From Marinobacter sp. DY40_1A1 (GTDB lineage: Bacteria; Pseudomonadota; Gammaproteobacteria; Pseudomonadales; Oleiphilaceae), in assembly GCF_016597815.1 (NCBI RefSeq), contig NZ_VCHA01000001.1, positions 930,001-994,000 on the forward strand: DNA of 64,000 bases, given 5' to 3'. Each line of letters opens with the position of its first letter. Positions within the stretch are counted from its first letter, which is position 1. Positions 1 through 8,577 of this stretch are shown one piece after another. The notes beneath the pieces are model-generated. The model saw only the letters and a list, made by a program, of their open reading frames with translations, was not told the origin of the DNA and made no database searches. The translations under genes and the position numbers were made by a program.

Positions 1-1751
1 TCTTCAAGTATGGCGAGCTTGCCATCTCCCGGCACTCGAGCGGCAACCGGCTCGCCAGCATACTGTTGTAGCCAATCCAGCCAATGGGGCCACCAGGATC
101 CCGGGTGTTGTTTGGCACTTTCAAGCCACTCATCGGGACTCTTGCTCATCGTATCGTTGGTCCAGTAGCCATACTTTTCTTTGTATGGCGGGTTGATGAC
201 CCCGGCAATGTGGCCTGAACCAGACAATACGAACCGAACATCACCACCATGAACCAGCGCACCTTTATAGGTCGTTTTCCACTTGGCGATGTGATCCTGT
301 CGTGCTGAAAGAAAGAACGACGGCACATCGATTTCGCCCAGGTTGATCGTTTCCCCCGCGAAGGTAAGCGCATCGGGCTCTACAAGCCGATTGTTGAGGT
401 ACATTTCCCGCAGATAGAAACTGTGCATTTTCGCGGGCAGGTTGGTGCCATCTGTATTCCAGTACAGCAGGTCAAAGGCAGCAGGTTTTTTTCCTTTGAG
501 ATAATTGTTTGTCCAGAACGACCAGAATAGCTCGTTTTCCCGTAGCAGATTGAAAGTAAATGCCATGGCGCGGCCGTCGAGATAACCTTTGCGTTCCAGC
601 ATGCGCTCAATACCACGGATCGAATGCTCGTTAATGAACACGCCAATGCCACCCGGGTCAGAGAAATCCAGCAGGCTGGTCAGGTAGGTCGCACTGACTA
701 CAGGATCCCTCCCTTTTTTCTTTAGCCAGGCAAGGGTTGATGCCAGAAGCGTTCCACCAATGCAGTAACCTATGAGGTTCATCTTCTCTTCGCCGGTGGC
801 TGCAGTTACGGCATCCATGGCGGCCAGCGGGCCTTCAAGCATATAGTCGTCCCAGCCTTTGTCTCTCATCTCCGGCCCCGGGTTGCGCCATGAGATAACG
901 AAAACTGTCTGGCCCTGGTTAACCAGCCACTGTATAAACGAGTTTCTGGCCGTCAGGTCCAGAATGTAAAACTTGTTAATCCATGGCGGTACAATGAGCA
1001 GAGGCCGCTTGCTAACGCTTTCTGTAGTCGCGTTGTATTGAATAAGCTGAATCAGGTCGTTCTGAAATACCACTTTGCCGGGTGTTGTCGCCAGATTGCC
1101 GCCCACCTCGAACGCTGAACGATCCGTCATGCCGACATTGAACAGGGACGGGTTTTGGCGAAAATCCTCAACAAGCTGCTTTGCGCCGTCGACCAGGTTC
1201 ATTCCCTTTCGCTCCCAGGTTATTTTCAGAACCTCCGGGTTTGTTGCCACAAAATTTGAAGGAGAAAGAGCACTGGTGAGCTGGCGGGCATAGAACAGCA
1301 TCTGATCTCGGGCTGCAGGAGGCAAGCCTTCCATACTTTCTACCCAGCTCAGAAAAGCCCGGGAGTTAATCAGATAGGATTGGTGCAGGACATCAAATGG
1401 CAGGTGTTTGTGCCATTCCTCTGCGTTGAAACGCCGGTCGTCCGGATCTGCCTGAGCAACCTGCTCTTTTTCACGCCCGGTCAGCCGGGCCAGTGTGTAG
1501 CCTCCGAGGGCTGCATGTTTGCGAGCAAGATCCAGTTCCGCGCCCACAAAACGCAGCGGGTGCAGAAGCAGGTCTTCTGCCATGGCCCTGTAGGCATCTG
1601 ACATCTCTGCCAGAGTGGAGAGTTTGGCAGCATCCATAACACCAGAATCCCCAAGCAGCTTTTCAAGTTGCTGCTGGCCTTCGCGAACCTTTGTCTCAAA
1701 GGTGTTGACAAGCCTAGAGGTTGTTTTTCCAAGCAGATCCAGACCCAGCAT
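1..1751 (-). CDS. phaC: Class I polyhydroxyalkanoate synthase, 3' end outside the window
   Basis: Polymerises 3-hydroxyacyl-CoA into polyhydroxyalkanoate storage granules. The 583 visible codons contain the PhaC N-terminal domain and an alpha/beta-hydrolase fold. The lipase-like box GYCIGG places the catalytic cysteine near residue 330, as in class I enzymes. The stretch PPWINKFYILDL and the late GSGHIAGVINPP motif, carrying the catalytic histidine, are also class I hallmarks. The family is about 590-600 residues, so only some 15 C-terminal residues should be missing. The ATG at 1751 follows GGAGAG at good spacing. The phasin gene ends 9 bases upstream on the same strand, so the two probably form one operon. 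Confidence 0.95.
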   Translation of the reverse strand, partial: MLGLDLLGKTTSRLVNTFETKVREGQQQLEKLLGDSGVMDAAKLSTLAEMSDAYRAMAEDLLLHPLRFVGAELDLARKHAALGGYTLARLTGREKEQVAQADPDDRRFNAEEWHKHLPFDVLHQSYLINSRAFLSWVESMEGLPPAARDQMLFYARQLTSALSPSNFVATNPEVLKITWERKGMNLVDGAKQLVEDFRQNPSLFNVGMTDRSAFEVGGNLATTPGKVVFQNDLIQLIQYNATTESVSKRPLLIVPPWINKFYILDLTARNSFIQWLVNQGQTVFVISWRNPGPEMRDKGWDDYMLEGPLAAMDAVTAATGEEKMNLIGYCIGGTLLASTLAWLKKKGRDPVVSATYLTSLLDFSDPGGIGVFINEHSIRGIERMLERKGYLDGRAMAFTFNLLRENELFWSFWTNNYLKGKKPAAFDLLYWNTDGTNLPAKMHSFYLREMYLNNRLVEPDALTFAGETINLGEIDVPSFFLSARQDHIAKWKTTYKGALVHGGDVRFVLSGSGHIAGVINPPYKEKYGYWTNDTMSKSPDEWLESAKQHPGSWWPHWLDWLQQYAGEPVAARVPGDGKLAILE

Positions 1752-1760
1752 GATGCTCTC

Positions 1761-2081
1761 CTACTTTTGGGTTTCAGGCGTTTCTTCCGGCTCGCCAGAT
1801 ATGGCCTTCTGCATCGCTTCGCGAGCTTCCGTCAGGTAGCTCTGCCAATCCTTCAGGTCTTGGGTTGCCTGTTCGCTGATGGACTTCAGGGTTTCCGCCT
1901 GGTCACTTGTTACCGTTTTAAGGTCTTCTATACTGCGAACTTCCGATACCTTTTTCGCCTGTTCCATGGTTACATCGGCGTACCTGCGGAACGCGTTCAT
2001 CTGCATTTCTGCAGCTTTGCTGAACTGTTCAAAAAGGGCCTGGTTAAGGCGCGTGGCTTTATCAAACATGTCGTTATTCAT
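1761..2081 (-). CDS. phaP: Phasin family protein
   Basis: Small (106 aa) helical protein expected to coat polyhydroxyalkanoate granules and control their size. It is rich in Ala, Gln, Glu and Lys, has no membrane segment, and contains the phasin-type stretch EQFSKAAEMQMNAFRRYADV followed by long amphipathic helices. The chosen ATG at 2081 follows AAGGAG by about 7 bases. The frame is open a further 72 codons upstream, but those residues do not resemble the family and lack a ribosome site. The phaC gene follows after 9 bases, which supports the assignment. Confidence 0.88.
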   Translation of the reverse strand: MNNDMFDKATRLNQALFEQFSKAAEMQMNAFRRYADVTMEQAKKVSEVRSIEDLKTVTSDQAETLKSISEQATQDLKDWQSYLTEAREAMQKAISGEPEETPETQK

Positions 2082-2310
2082 ATACAGCTCCTTTGCATTT
2101 GTATTGGGTTCACTCCTATTGTGCTCTGACCAGCATGTCACAATCATGACGGACATCAATCCAGCGTTAGGCTTATAATTCAGAATGGCATTTAAATAAT
2201 GAACCGCAAGCCTGAATGTCCGGATTGCCTGCCGGACAGTCGCTGTGCGGAATTTCATACCCTTATAAAAACCAATTTTGAGACGGAGTGGCGTCACATG
2301 GGGTGTTTGT
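2082..2310. promoter_or_regulatory. Divergent intergenic region between phasin and SLC13 transporter
   Basis: The 229-base gap separates two divergent genes and must hold both promoters. It is richer in A and T than the flanking genes around 2170-2200 and 2260-2280. I could not fix a convincing -35/-10 pair by eye on either strand, and no tRNA or hairpin terminator is visible. Confidence 0.3.
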
Positions 2311-3774
2311 ATGCTTGACCAACAATCGACAACAGAGAACTTGCAGGGCTACCCCATAAGCCAGCTGGTTGGTCTGCTAGTCGGTGCCGGATTTCTCCTG
2401 ATGACAGTGGCTTTGCCGCCGCCAGAGTCCATGACAGTGGAAGCCTGGTCGGCATTAGGGCTCATGTTGCTTATGGCAACCTGGTGGTCAACGGAAGCTA
2501 TCCCGATACCGGCCACTGCTCTGCTGCCGATTGTATTGGTGCCAGGATTGGGGTTGGGGAGTATTTCGCAGGCGACATCGCCTTACGCACATCCGATCAT
2601 TTTTCTGTTCCTTGGTGGCTTTACCCTGGGCCTTGCAATGCAGCGCTGGGAGCTCCATCGCCGCATTGCGCTGATGACGCTGAGAGCGGTTGGCAACGAG
2701 CCGAAGCGGCAGGTCGCAGGTTTCATGTTGGCAACAGCGTTTCTGAGTATGTGGGTCAGCAATACAGCAACGGCCATAATGATGCTCCCCATCGGTCTGT
2801 CGGTCATTAGCATGATGGGCAACGGTCAGCCGGAGAATGTTCAGCGCTATGCTACGGCGCTACTGCTCGCTATTGCCTATTCCGCCAGTGTCGGTGGTAT
2901 TGCCACACTTATAGGAACGCCGCCTAATGCGCTGCTGGCGGCCTATTTGAGCGAGACTCAGGGAGTGTCAGTCGGGTTTGCTCAATGGATGCTCCTTGGT
3001 GTCCCGGTTGCGACGGTTATGTTAGCTCTGATCTGGTGGTGGCTCACGCGGCACGATTTTGGCCTGGTCGCGCAAGAAGGAGCGGGTGAGGCCATACGCG
3101 ATGAGCTTGCGGCACTTGGCAAGATGAGCCGTGGTGAAAAGCTGGTGGCTGTAGTGTTTGTTCTCACAGCAAGTGCATGGATATTCAGGCCGCTTCTTTC
3201 GGCTAGCATCATGCCCTGGTTGACCGATACGGGCATTGCCATATCAGCCGCCATTGCCATGTTCATTATTCCGGTTTCTGTGCGGCAGCAGACGTTTGTA
3301 CTCGATTGGGATGCAGCCAAAGGGATACCATGGGGCGTTCTTCTGCTGTTTGGTGGCGGCCTTGCCATGGCTGGCGTTATCAGCAGTTCCGGTCTGGCCA
3401 GCTGGATTGCTGAATCTATGGGGGTCGCAAGTGCCTTGCCCTTGATTGTTATGATCACGCTGGTCGTCGCAGTAATCATTTTTCTTACGGAAGTAACAAG
3501 CAACACGGCAACGACTGCTGCCTTCCTGCCACTTTTGGGGGCACTGGCGCTTTCCCAGGAGATATCGCCGTTGTTGCTGACCATTCCAGCAGCGATTGCC
3601 GCCAGTTGCGCCTTCATGATGCCTGTGGCCACACCGCCCAATGCAATTGTATTCTCAAGTGGGGACATGAAAATAGGGGATATGATCCGTGCCGGGTTTG
3701 CACTGAACATCATCGGAATTGTGGTTGTTACCCTGCTGTGTTACCTGCTTATGGATTTTGTTTTCACCATCTGA
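2311..3774 (+). CDS. SLC13/DASS-family sodium:anion symporter
   Basis: Inner-membrane protein of 487 aa with about 11-12 hydrophobic segments, predicted to import dicarboxylates, sulfate or a related anion with sodium. Two internally repeated Ser-Asn-Thr motifs are visible: VSNTATAIMM near residue 150 and TSNTATTAAF near residue 400. In this family they line the substrate and sodium sites. The late motif ATPPNAIVFSSG is also typical. The ATG at 2311 was chosen over an in-frame TTG 33 bases upstream because it gives the usual cytoplasmic N-terminus; its ribosome site is weak. Substrate cannot be read from the sequence. It stands alone between the PHA genes and the C39 cluster. Confidence 0.85.
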   Translation: MLDQQSTTENLQGYPISQLVGLLVGAGFLLMTVALPPPESMTVEAWSALGLMLLMATWWSTEAIPIPATALLPIVLVPGLGLGSISQATSPYAHPIIFLFLGGFTLGLAMQRWELHRRIALMTLRAVGNEPKRQVAGFMLATAFLSMWVSNTATAIMMLPIGLSVISMMGNGQPENVQRYATALLLAIAYSASVGGIATLIGTPPNALLAAYLSETQGVSVGFAQWMLLGVPVATVMLALIWWWLTRHDFGLVAQEGAGEAIRDELAALGKMSRGEKLVAVVFVLTASAWIFRPLLSASIMPWLTDTGIAISAAIAMFIIPVSVRQQTFVLDWDAAKGIPWGVLLLFGGGLAMAGVISSSGLASWIAESMGVASALPLIVMITLVVAVIIFLTEVTSNTATTAAFLPLLGALALSQEISPLLLTIPAAIAASCAFMMPVATPPNAIVFSSGDMKIGDMIRAGFALNIIGIVVVTLLCYLLMDFVFTI

Positions 3775-3779
3775 CCAAC

Positions 3780-3809
3780 GTGCGGGTGCAGCTTGTCTTG
3801 CGCCCGCAC
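3780..3809 (+). terminator. Hairpin after the SLC13 transporter gene
   Basis: A stem of GTGCGGG pairing with CCCGCAC, extended by a GC pair around one mismatch, starts 6 bases after the stop codon. It is not followed by a T-run, so intrinsic termination is uncertain. The position just past the gene is the main support. Confidence 0.35.
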
Positions 3810-3997
3810 TCCTGCATACCTGGCCCCGTAACGGGAGCAGCTTCTCTGTTTTGCCAATAGCCTTGCGATAGCGCGCCGTTGCAGCGCCAGATTTGAGGCA
3901 CAGTTATCTTTAAACTCTCCGCTATTTCGGTATCTTGCCGTAACAATATGTAATCCAATAAATATCATGGATAACAAAAACAGGGATTTCGTCTGAC

Positions 3998-4798
3998 ATG
4001 CTGCTTGTGCTCGCTGGATCCATTCTTACATTCGCCATAGTGCAGGAAGCAACTGTGGTTGAGCCCTATGAAAAGGGTGCGGTTGTTATCGAGCAAAAGG
4101 TCGATTCCAGCCCGGTGGAGCTGCTCACGGAGTTTCGGGTTGAGCCGCTGGTCGAGCAGAAATTCCGCAATATTGTGCGTCAGGCATATGACTACAGTTG
4201 TGGCAGTGCCGCCTTGACCACCATTTTAAACTTCTATCTTGGGCGCAATCTTTCGGAGCGCCAAGTGATGGAGGGGCTGCTGCACTATGGCGAAAGTGAT
4301 CGCATCGTTGCACGCCGGGCCTTCTCCATGCTTGACATGAAGCGTTTGGTGACAGCCCTGGGTTATCCATCTGGTGGTTTCCGTGCCACGATCGACGATC
4401 TGATTGACCTCGACCACCCGGCTATCGTTCCTATCCATCATGCGGGTTTCAAGCATTTTGTTGTGCTCAGAACCATTCGTGATGGCCGTGTGTATATGGC
4501 TGATCCAGCAGTAGGCAACCTGTCATTCACGCTCGCACAATTCGAAGAGAAATGGGACGACAATGTGCTTTTTATCGTTTTCCCGGGTAGTGACAAACCA
4601 CTGGATAACCTTGAGCTCAAAGAAGAGGATCTGCGTTTTGTAGATGATCAAACCATGACATTGCTGGCACTTGAGCGCATGCCTGAGTTTTATGAGGCTA
4701 CAGCCAGACGTATTCAGAACATGCTTGAACGGCAGAAAAACAATCCGGACGGCAGTGTAGAAAACACAAGAAAACAGTTGCACTACCGTCGCAATTAA
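3998..4798 (+). CDS. C39-family cysteine peptidase, FapD-like
   Basis: Predicted secreted or membrane-anchored peptidase of 266 aa. A hydrophobic N-terminal segment (residues 1-16) is followed by a papain-like C39 domain. The catalytic Cys68 lies in YDYSCGSAAL, His153 in FKHFVVLR, and Asp169 in ADPAVGN. C39 domains usually cut double-glycine leaders in ABC exporters; here there is no ABC or transmembrane domain. This free-standing form resembles FapD of the Pseudomonas functional-amyloid operon. After the peptidase domain comes a charged C-terminal helix (residues 195-266). The next gene, starting 60 bases on, is a FapF-like channel, which strengthens the link. The processed substrate is unknown. 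Confidence 0.85.
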   Translation: MLLVLAGSILTFAIVQEATVVEPYEKGAVVIEQKVDSSPVELLTEFRVEPLVEQKFRNIVRQAYDYSCGSAALTTILNFYLGRNLSERQVMEGLLHYGESDRIVARRAFSMLDMKRLVTALGYPSGGFRATIDDLIDLDHPAIVPIHHAGFKHFVVLRTIRDGRVYMADPAVGNLSFTLAQFEEKWDDNVLFIVFPGSDKPLDNLELKEEDLRFVDDQTMTLLALERMPEFYEATARRIQNMLERQKNNPDGSVENTRKQLHYRRN

Positions 4799-4858
4799 CA
4801 TTTGTCGGGCACGGTGCCCGGCTCAGGACTACTACCAATAAAAATTAAGGGAGTCAGG

Positions 4859-5869
4859 ATGAATCGTTGGTTTGTGCGAGGTCTTATCCTTGTTTCCGCG
4901 GCGGGTTTGCTTCCGGGCACAGCCCTGGCGCAGGACGACAATGTAGGCCAGGCGAGGGATGCGCTCGCAAAGCAGGAGGGCGATGAGGATTCGTCGCGGC
5001 AGCTTGAAGAAGTGTTTCAGGCCGCTGAGAAAAACTACTCCTTGCAGAAAAAAGGCAGTCATTCCCTTAACTATTCGTTTGACTATTCCTATACGGCTGA
5101 TCAGCGTCTGGATCTTGCGATTACAAACGGATCGGTACGTAACCTCGATGTGGTCCCTTCGGCAACCCACAACTTCACCAACTCGTTTTCCTATGATTAC
5201 GGGCTGTTGGACAACTTCACGGTGGGCACACGGATTCCTCTGGTCGTAAAATACGACACCCAGGATGAACTGAACACCTACGATTTTGGTGATATTTCCT
5301 TTACTGGTCGCTGGCAGCCTTTTGCCTATGTACCGGGCAAGATGTCGACCACCCTGTTTGGTACCTTCAGTACTAAAACGGGCGTTAGCCCTTATGAAAT
5401 CGATATAAACGAACAGCTTTCAACCGGCAGCGGCTATTACTCTATTGGTGGTGGCGCAAGCTTGTCGAAAGTACTTGATCCGGTTGTTGTGTTCGGGTCC
5501 GTCAGTGTTACCTACAACCTGCCTGAAGATGATCTGCAGCAGGTTCGTGGTGCGCGACTGCTTCAGGAAGTTGAGCCAGGCTTCAGTCTTTCCGGTTCCG
5601 CCGGATTTGCTTATTCGCTTTCTTATGACATTTCTCTAAGCATCTCTGCTCAGATGAGCTATAGCGATGAGACCATCCTTACTTTCTCCAATGGTGACCA
5701 GGCAATGGCGCAGGACCAGATGAGCGGTTTCCTGAGTATGTCGCTGGGAACCCGTGTCAGCGATACCACAATAGTGAACACCAGCGTTGGTATTGGTCTG
5801 ACTGAGGATGCCCCGGATTTCTCCCTGGGCGTGTCCCTACCCATTAACTTCTCCGGCCTCAAAGAGTGA
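4859..5869 (+). CDS. FapF-like outer-membrane channel with N-terminal coil
   Basis: Outer-membrane beta-barrel of 336 aa. A clear signal peptide ends near ALAQDD (residue 25). It is followed by a short acidic helical segment, residues 27-65, with heptad-like spacing (RQLEEVFQAAEKNYSLQKKG). The remainder alternates aromatic and polar residues in the style of a 12-14-strand barrel. That order, a signal, a periplasmic coil and a barrel, is the design of FapF, the amyloid-secretion channel of Pseudomonas, whose coil plugs the pore. The ATG at 4859 follows AAGGGAG. It lies directly after a C39 peptidase gene, as expected for a FapD/FapF pair. No FapB or FapC amyloid gene follows. An alternative reading is a general transporter of the phenol-degradation MetA family. 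Confidence 0.7.
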   Translation: MNRWFVRGLILVSAAGLLPGTALAQDDNVGQARDALAKQEGDEDSSRQLEEVFQAAEKNYSLQKKGSHSLNYSFDYSYTADQRLDLAITNGSVRNLDVVPSATHNFTNSFSYDYGLLDNFTVGTRIPLVVKYDTQDELNTYDFGDISFTGRWQPFAYVPGKMSTTLFGTFSTKTGVSPYEIDINEQLSTGSGYYSIGGGASLSKVLDPVVVFGSVSVTYNLPEDDLQQVRGARLLQEVEPGFSLSGSAGFAYSLSYDISLSISAQMSYSDETILTFSNGDQAMAQDQMSGFLSMSLGTRVSDTTIVNTSVGIGLTEDAPDFSLGVSLPINFSGLKE

Positions 5870-5908
5870 TTGGTGCCGCTGACGATTTAAAGGGAAGGGA
5901 AGGATTTC

Positions 5909-7534
5909 ATGGGACATAACAGCTACAAGCGCCAACTTCTCGCGGCCATGGTAGCCACGACAATCTCGTGTGGTGCTCAGGCGCAGTTGGCACAGAACCT
6001 GACGATTCACCCGAAAGCACTGGCTCTGGGTAATGCCGTTACAGCTGATCCCCCGGGAATCATGGCTGTTCACTTTAACCCGGCCGGCCTGACCAAGCTG
6101 GAAGGTCGCCAATTTGAAATCAACCTGCTGGGTGTTTACCTGGATGTTGACGCTGATTTTACGGCCCCGGAAGGGTATGAAATATTTGGCATTGATGGCA
6201 CAGAAATAGACCCGAATACCGGCCAACAACGGGACCCTGTTGCAAACACCCACAGCCACACGAACAACGTCTCATTGTATATTCCCGGCTTTGGAATACT
6301 ACGCACGCCTCCCGGGCCCGCAGTAGCCCCTTCTGCGGGATTCAGTATCACGCCTCCCGGATCGAAACTGACCTTTGCCAATGCGTTTTATCTACCTATG
6401 GCAGCAGGTTTCTACCGTGACAAAGATGATCCTGGCCGCTATCAGCCTCAGGCGGCTGCCTTGCAGCGCACGACTTATCTTGCGCCAAGCGTAGGTTATA
6501 AAATTAATGAAGAATGGTCCGTGGGCGCTGGCATTCACTTGTCCCATATGGGTATTGCTGCTGATCAGTACATGCGGGCCCCTAACATGTTGTTGGGTGT
6601 TGCAGAAATTCTTCAGGATGCGTTCAATTGCGAAAGTGGCGATGAGCCACTACAGCCTTGGCTCGCTCTTTGTGGTGGTAACGTCGGCCCTTGGGATGAC
6701 ATAGGTGCCATGTCCCTTAATGTTCAGGATTCACTTTCCCCTACCTACACACTTGGGGTTATGTGGGAGCCGGTAGATTGGTTTTCCTGGGGGGCAAGCT
6801 ATACCTCCGAAGCTGAAATGAACATGAAGGGCACCTTCGAGATCCAGTACACCGATGACTGGTCCGGATTCTGGCAGAGTGTCAACGGGTCGGTTCTCGG
6901 CGCCATTACCTCAGCGATTCTCAGTCTGCCATCTGGTGCGCCGCGAGAGGCGGGCAACGTAAGTATGGATCTGGTCTATCCACAGCACTTTCAAACCGGT
7001 ATTAGCGTGGATGTACACCCGAAGCTCACTTTGAACGCCGACATAGGCTGGACTGACTATGCACAGTGGGATGCATTCCTGTTCCGTTTCGATCGGAATC
7101 TGGAATTCCTTAACGCTGCGCGGATTTTGTCTCCGGACAATGCCACACCGAACACCCTCAAATTGCCATTGGGCTTTACCAGCCAGTGGAATTGGGCTTT
7201 CGGCGCGGAATTTCATGCGTCCTCACGGCTTGATTTGAGGGCGGGTGTTGAGATTAGGGATTCGGTAATTCCGGATGACCAGCGTTCGGTTATGGCGCCT
7301 TTTGGCGGCGCTAACCTGTACAGTGTTGGAATGGGTTACAAATGGGACAAAAATACAGAAATTGATATGAATCTCAGTTATCTGCACTCGATCGAAACGA
7401 TTCCGGCAAACACCAGTTGCAACATTAACTGCGATAACATTACCAACATTATCTACAACCCGTATGCAGGGCTGGACGTAAAAACATCTCTCCGTGTTGT
7501 TATGGCGGGTATCAGTTTCCGGAAAAAATTCTGA
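5909..7534 (+). CDS. OMPP1/FadL-family outer-membrane protein
   Basis: 541-aa barrel with a signal peptide ending near GAQAQ (residue 26). The early stretch ALALGNAVTADPPGIMAVHFNPAGLTK carries the FadL-family NPAG signature of the N-terminal hatch. Many amphipathic strands follow, and the protein ends in phenylalanine, as outer-membrane barrels recognised by BamA do. FadL relatives import hydrophobic compounds such as long-chain fatty acids or hydrocarbons. At 541 aa it is longer than E. coli FadL (about 446 aa); the extra length is in loops, including a 4-cysteine pattern (residues about 233-250 and 500-505). It sits 39 bases after the FapF-like gene with GGAAGG upstream, so it is probably in the same operon. 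Confidence 0.85.
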   Translation: MGHNSYKRQLLAAMVATTISCGAQAQLAQNLTIHPKALALGNAVTADPPGIMAVHFNPAGLTKLEGRQFEINLLGVYLDVDADFTAPEGYEIFGIDGTEIDPNTGQQRDPVANTHSHTNNVSLYIPGFGILRTPPGPAVAPSAGFSITPPGSKLTFANAFYLPMAAGFYRDKDDPGRYQPQAAALQRTTYLAPSVGYKINEEWSVGAGIHLSHMGIAADQYMRAPNMLLGVAEILQDAFNCESGDEPLQPWLALCGGNVGPWDDIGAMSLNVQDSLSPTYTLGVMWEPVDWFSWGASYTSEAEMNMKGTFEIQYTDDWSGFWQSVNGSVLGAITSAILSLPSGAPREAGNVSMDLVYPQHFQTGISVDVHPKLTLNADIGWTDYAQWDAFLFRFDRNLEFLNAARILSPDNATPNTLKLPLGFTSQWNWAFGAEFHASSRLDLRAGVEIRDSVIPDDQRSVMAPFGGANLYSVGMGYKWDKNTEIDMNLSYLHSIETIPANTSCNINCDNITNIIYNPYAGLDVKTSLRVVMAGISFRKKF

Positions 7535-7568
7535 CAGCACGCTGTATCGAGCTTAAAAGGGCGTATCA

Positions 7569-8558
7569 GTGAACAGACATAGATTCATGACTGCGGCTGT
7601 TTGTCTGATTCTTGGTGCGATGTTGTCTGGCTGTCAGATTGGTGGCTCAACAGTATCAAACAAGGAAGGCTATTTTTCCTGGGTAGATGAGCAGGGACGC
7701 GTGCGCTATTCACCCATCGTCGAGAAGCCTGCCGAAGGGCCGCCGGTCAGCGAGCCTGCCAGCGGTGACGAGTTTACAGCTGCCAATTATCCGGATGCGG
7801 AAGAGTTGCGGCGCAAGGGCTATGTGCGAGAAGGGGACGAACAGCCATACTATACCTGGCGTGATGCCGATGGCACCGTTCGAAATACCTATTACCAGCC
7901 AGACACCCGAACAGATGAGGAAAAAGGGCTTATCGCTCCTCCGCCAGGGGCGACCCCGGCAACAGTGTATCGCGCCGGTGACACCCTTATTGAAACTGAT
8001 CCTGTGGCCGGGCACGATCCCGAAGCCTTTGCTATTCTAGGCATTGCCGAGGTTGACAACGACTTCCTGAGCCGATTTTCCGAAACCTGCTGTGAGACGC
8101 TGGACACCCAGGATCATGAACGCTGGCAGGAAAACCGTGAGTTTGGCGTATACCTGAAGAAAAGTTCTCCCACGCACAGCTTCCTCACAGGTGAGAGTCC
8201 CTATCAACTGATTTCACTACCACAAGGTGGACAAGCAGAAGGGCAGATGTTTCGCTTGCGCTCATACGCCAGTGAAGGGGTTGTTGTACCTTCGGTCTTG
8301 TTTCTTGATGATACTTTGAGCCCTGTGCGCCTTGTAACAGACCTGGTGTCGGATTTCGTGCCGGAGAATTGGCACCGCCGGGGGTACCTGGAAGCTCGTA
8401 TCCCGGTAGCCAGCACTGGGGCGGAGCGTTGGATGCTTGTTTTTACCCGAAACGAGGATCTTGAGGGCCAAACGGTTATCGAAACCCGCCGTGGCCCCCG
8501 CAAGATACCCCACGTCAGCACCGGTGAAATGGGGCTGAACATGGTAGATGCTCTATAA
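7569..8558 (+). CDS. MalM-like lipoprotein with N-terminal DUF4124-type repeats
   Basis: Lipoprotein of 329 aa. The signal ends in the lipobox LSGC with Cys22 as the acylated residue. Two similar short units follow, YFSWVDEQGRVRYSPI and YYTWRDADGTVRNTYYQP, matching the Trp-x-Asp-x-x-Gly pattern of DUF4124 domains. The C-terminal half (about 200-320), with VVVPSVLFLDDTLSPVR and ARIPV, resembles the MalM family of periplasmic maltose-operon proteins. No maltose genes are nearby. The GTG start at 7569 follows AAAAGGG. It is the last of four co-directional envelope genes starting at 3998. A role as a periplasmic or outer-membrane partner of the two barrels is inferred from position only. Confidence 0.7.
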   Translation: MNRHRFMTAAVCLILGAMLSGCQIGGSTVSNKEGYFSWVDEQGRVRYSPIVEKPAEGPPVSEPASGDEFTAANYPDAEELRRKGYVREGDEQPYYTWRDADGTVRNTYYQPDTRTDEEKGLIAPPPGATPATVYRAGDTLIETDPVAGHDPEAFAILGIAEVDNDFLSRFSETCCETLDTQDHERWQENREFGVYLKKSSPTHSFLTGESPYQLISLPQGGQAEGQMFRLRSYASEGVVVPSVLFLDDTLSPVRLVTDLVSDFVPENWHRRGYLEARIPVASTGAERWMLVFTRNEDLEGQTVIETRRGPRKIPHVSTGEMGLNMVDAL

Positions 8559-8577
8559 CCGGATCAGTCTTCCGGTT
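8557..8577. terminator. Convergent hairpin between lipoprotein and deacetylase genes
   Basis: AACCGGA and TCCGGTT form a perfect 7-base-pair stem around a 7-base loop, exactly between two convergent genes. It could serve both strands. The T-tract is short (TTTA) on the plus strand and absent on the minus strand, so efficiency is doubtful. Confidence 0.4.

Noticed and set aside
2982..3713. 243-codon open frame opposite the SLC13 transporter gene
   Set aside because: Low-complexity antisense of a membrane protein gene, no ribosome site and no family resemblance.
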